Source: Bradyrhizobium sp. CB1015 (GTDB taxonomy: Bacteria > Pseudomonadota > Alphaproteobacteria > Rhizobiales > Xanthobacteraceae). From it: a stretch of 64,000 bases of DNA. The notes beneath the pieces are model-generated. The model searched no databases and was not told the DNA's origin. It worked only from the letters and a program-made list of their open reading frames with translations. The stretch covers positions 7,626,001 to 7,690,000 of the forward strand of contig NZ_CP104174.1 in NCBI RefSeq assembly GCF_025200925.1, read 5' to 3'. Both the position numbers and the translations under genes were made by a program. Below are positions 60,895 to 64,000 of this stretch, one piece after another; position 1 is the first letter of the stretch, and the number at the start of each line of letters is the position of its first letter.

Positions 60895-61658
60895 CGATTG
60901 CTTCGTCGCTGCTGTCCGCCGTGCCGGGCCTGCACCATGCCTTCTTCACCCGCGAGGGCGGCGTCTCCGGCGGCATCTATTCCGCGCTGAACGGCGGGCT
61001 CGGCTCCAACGACGATCAGGCCCTGGTCGCCGAGAACCGGCGCCGCATGGCCGAGCACGTCGGCGTTGCGCCCGAACGCTTCATCAGCCTGCACCAGATC
61101 CATTCGCCCGACGTGCTGGTTGCCGAGGCACCGTGGCCGACCGGGCCGCGACCGAAAGGCGACGCGCTGGTCACGAAGACGCCGGGCATCGCGCTCGGCG
61201 TCTCCACCGCCGATTGCGGGCCGGTGTTGTTCGTCGATCCGAAGGCGCGCGTCATCGGCGGCGCGCACGCGGGGTGGAAGGGCGCGCTGACAGGCGTGCT
61301 GGAAGCGACCATCGCGGCGATGGAGAAGCTCGGCGCCACGCGCGGCGGCATCATCGCCGCGATCGGCCCCTTGATCCGCCAGGACAGCTACGAGGTCGGC
61401 AACGAGTTCGTCGCGCGCTTCATCGAACAGGATGCGGAGAACGCCATGTTCTTCATCCCCTCGGTGCGCGAGGGGCACGCGATGTTCGACCTGGCCGGCT
61501 TCATCCGCCGGCGGCTCGAGGCCGCCGGCATCCTGATGATCGACGATCTTGGTCTCGACACCTATTCCGACGAGCGCTTCTTCAGCTATCGCCGCTCGGT
61601 GCATCGTCAGGAGCCGGATTACGGCCGCCACGTTCACGCCATTGCGCTGGAGGGGTGA
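60891..61658 (+). CDS. pgeF: Peptidoglycan editing factor PgeF (laccase-domain, YfiH family)
   Basis: The 255-residue protein has H-A-F-F-T-R-E-G-G-V-S, L-H-Q-I-H-S-P, G-V-S-T-A-D-C-G-P-V-L and G-G-A-H-A-G-W-K-G, with metal-binding His and Cys residues. YfiH/PgeF prevents misincorporation of serine into the peptidoglycan precursor; related proteins are called polyphenol oxidases. The start overlaps the MidA-type stop (ATGA), so the two are coupled. Confidence 0.94.
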   Translation: MTIASSLLSAVPGLHHAFFTREGGVSGGIYSALNGGLGSNDDQALVAENRRRMAEHVGVAPERFISLHQIHSPDVLVAEAPWPTGPRPKGDALVTKTPGIALGVSTADCGPVLFVDPKARVIGGAHAGWKGALTGVLEATIAAMEKLGATRGGIIAAIGPLIRQDSYEVGNEFVARFIEQDAENAMFFIPSVREGHAMFDLAGFIRRRLEAAGILMIDDLGLDTYSDERFFSYRRSVHRQEPDYGRHVHAIALEG

Positions 61659-61661
61659 GAT

Positions 61662-61801
61662 CTCGTGCCCCGGACGCGGCGCAGAAGGTAAGTGATGCGC
61701 CGCTGAGCCGGGGCCCATGCCTCTGCAAGGTCAATCTCGGCGACAATCTGGGTCCCGGCTCAGCGCAGCGGCGCTGCGCGCCGCAGCGCGTCCGGGACAC
61801 A
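61662..61801. repeat. Palindromic repeat, family H
   Basis: CTCGTGCCCCGGACGCGGCG and CGCGTCCGGGACAC are inverted ends; GAGCCGGGGCCC and GGGTCCCGGCTC are inner arms. Similar to 53108 and 55335. Confidence 0.85.
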
Positions 61802-61873
61802 AGAATGACGGTGAGGATGTGTCGCGCCTGCCCTAGACCTTAATCGATTTTAACGATATCGCTGCCCTCCATA

Positions 61874-62503
61874 ATGAGGGACGCGTCATTCATCTTCCGC
61901 CGCGCGGGTTCGCGCGTGCTGGCGGTCATGCTGCTGGCGGCGGCGGCCGCGCTTGGCGGCTGCGCCGGTGGTGGCGGCAGTGCCGCCAATTCCTATGCGA
62001 TGGCGCCGAGCGCCGGCAGCGGGGCCACGGTCGCCTTCGAATCGATCGACGGCCCACCGCCGCAGGTGTTCGACCGCATGGTCGGCGTGCTCGACAGCGA
62101 ATCCAAGCTGCGCAGCCTGTCCGTGGTCTCCCGCGAGGGCACGGCTGCCTATCGCGTGCGCAGCTACCTCTCCGCCCAGGTGGTGCGCGGCAAGACCGTG
62201 ATCGCCTGGGTCTGGGACGTCTACGACGCCAACCAGCAGCGCGCGCTACGCCTGTCCGGCGAGGAACCGACCTCGGCCAAGGGCGGCCGCGACGCGACAC
62301 GTGATGCTTGGGCGGCTGCCGACGACCTCGTGCTGCGGAAGATCGCCCAGGCCGGATTCAGCGGACTTTCCAACATGATCAACGGGACGCCGGATGCGCC
62401 TGGCGCGGCTCCGGCGTTGCGGGGACCGGCGGTGGCAAGCGTCGTCAAGGACGCTCCCGCGCCTGATATGCCGGCATCGGTGCTCGGCTATGCCGAGCAA
62501 TAA
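61874..62503 (+). CDS. Predicted lipoprotein, 209 aa
   Basis: The product has a signal peptide ending in the lipobox A-A-L-G-G-C (Cys30), then a Ser/Gly-rich linker and a domain with F-D-R-M-V-G-V-L-D-S-E-S-K-L, Y-R-V-R-S-Y-L-S-A-Q and V-I-A-W-V-W-D-V-Y-D. No family is recognised. Cys30 is presumably acylated by Lgt encoded 2 kb upstream. Location relative to the membrane (inner or outer) cannot be told. The end is Ala/Pro-rich. Confidence 0.82.
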   Translation: MRDASFIFRRAGSRVLAVMLLAAAAALGGCAGGGGSAANSYAMAPSAGSGATVAFESIDGPPPQVFDRMVGVLDSESKLRSLSVVSREGTAAYRVRSYLSAQVVRGKTVIAWVWDVYDANQQRALRLSGEEPTSAKGGRDATRDAWAAADDLVLRKIAQAGFSGLSNMINGTPDAPGAAPALRGPAVASVVKDAPAPDMPASVLGYAEQ

Positions 62504-62697
62504 CCCCCGCTAAACCACGGCCGCAACTTGCGGCCAAGCCGTTGGCCCGACTCAGGATTTTCAAAGGGAAAACGTAGCATCCCGGGTTGCCATTGCGGCC
62601 TTCCGCCTGATATTTCCTCGCCCGTCGTAACCGTGCTGCCAGCGGGTATTTTCTGATGTTGAAGGTCGTATCCAGCAAAGCGCGGGAGGAAGCGTCC

Positions 62698-63651
<954 letters not shown>

Positions 63652-63655
63652 CACC

Positions 63656-63759
63656 GTCATTCCGGGGCGGCGCGCCAGCGCCGGACCCGGAATCCATCTT
63701 GCAGCAATCCTTGTCGATCAATGGATTCCGGGTTCGCGCTAGGCGCGCCCCGGAATGAC
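63656..63759. repeat. Palindromic repeat, family D
   Basis: CGTCATTCCGGGGCGGCGCG and CGCGCCCCGGAATGAC bound it; GGAATCCAT and ATGGATTCC are inner arms. It separates prs from ribH. Confidence 0.88.
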
Positions 63760-63765
63760 CATTGC

Positions 63766-64000
63766 CTACCCCACGATCCCGGCCGCGACCTGGCCGCGCA
63801 GGCGCGCCAGGCCGTGCAACGTCTCCGCACAGGCGGTCGCGACTTCGACGCCCTTGATCGCAAAGTGCTTGCGGAAGAAATCGTAATGCACCTCGGTCTC
63901 GTGGAATTGCTGCGGCGTCAGCACGGCCGAGAACACCGGCACCTCCGTGCGCAGCTGCACGTCCATCAGCGCCTTGATCACGGTGTCGGCGACGAATTCG
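63766..64000 (-). CDS. ribH: 6,7-dimethyl-8-ribityllumazine synthase, RibH2 type, C-terminal part
   Basis: The frame is open to the window edge; ~77 residues are visible. They read E-F-V-A-D-T-V-I-K-A-L-M-D-V-Q-L-R-T-E-V-P-V-F-S-A-V-L-T-P, then F-H-E-T-E-V-H-Y-D-F-F-R-K-H-F-A-I-K-G-V-E-V-A. The enzyme condenses the penultimate riboflavin precursor. The L-T-P-x-x-F-H segment and the H-F motif are of the decameric RibH2 type known from Brucella and rhizobia. No other rib gene is in the window. Confidence 0.9.
   Translation of the reverse strand, partial: EFVADTVIKALMDVQLRTEVPVFSAVLTPQQFHETEVHYDFFRKHFAIKGVEVATACAETLHGLARLRGQVAAGIVG

Overview
The window looks like chromosomal DNA of a Bradyrhizobium-type alphaproteobacterium (Bradyrhizobium, Rhodopseudomonas or a close relative). 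I infer this from the high G+C content, RibH2-type lumazine synthase, a phasin, a PdhS/PleC-like multi-PAS histidine kinase, DUF992 and DUF4282 proteins, two Omp31/RopB-like porin-family proteins, a tRNA-His without the extra G-1, and very dense short palindromic intergenic repeats. No database search was possible; family names rest on motifs and overall sequence character.

Region by region. 1-1.5 kb: end of a CaiB/BaiF CoA-transferase translationally coupled to a CitE-like lyase. 1.5-5.6 kb: accessory segment with a tiny ORF, a transporter remnant, an XRE-ImmA/IrrE antitoxin-like protease followed by a wrecked DUF4411 (PIN-like) partner that carries an IS481-family element with a 6-bp target duplication, then tRNA-His. 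6-11.8 kb: phasin, PAS histidine kinase, beta-lactamase-fold serine hydrolase. 11.9-16.3 kb: thiolase, serA and serC (serine biosynthesis), all on the minus strand. 16.4-21.2 kb: GNAT, GST, two outer-membrane barrels and a frameshifted Fsr-type MFS transporter. 21.7-28.7 kb: glmM, lldD-like oxidase, aroE, SulP transporter and a small XRE regulator. 28.9-37 kb: EF-G paralogue, DUF992 protein, aspartate aminotransferase, GST, two tiny membrane proteins, PAS protein, GNAT, ABM monooxygenase. 37-39.2 kb: a nested repeat block containing an IS630 element, a DUF559 endonuclease gene and a 211-bp MITE-like element. 39.2-45.9 kb: DUF1800-DUF1501 pair, CWC protein, GST, TauE/SafE, LysR, small proteins. 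46-55.3 kb: uvrB, SnoaL-like proteins, secreted and coiled-coil proteins of unknown function, tiny membrane proteins, a MaoC pair, DUF4282 protein. 55.5-64 kb: housekeeping block ychF-pth-rplY (minus), ubiK (minus) and lgt-midA-pgeF, a lipoprotein and prs (plus), and the end of ribH2.

The genes mostly serve core metabolism: serine, aromatic, peptidoglycan precursor and PRPP synthesis, translation quality, lipoprotein maturation and respiratory-complex assembly. The unusual content lies in the intergenic DNA. At least ten families of dispersed palindromic repeats occur, and mobile elements are inserted into the repeats rather than into genes. The strongest leads are the DUF559 nuclease gene embedded between copies of one repeat family, the two 211-bp MITE-like elements (one with a perfect 10-bp target duplication), and the decayed toxin beside an intact ImmA-type antitoxin.
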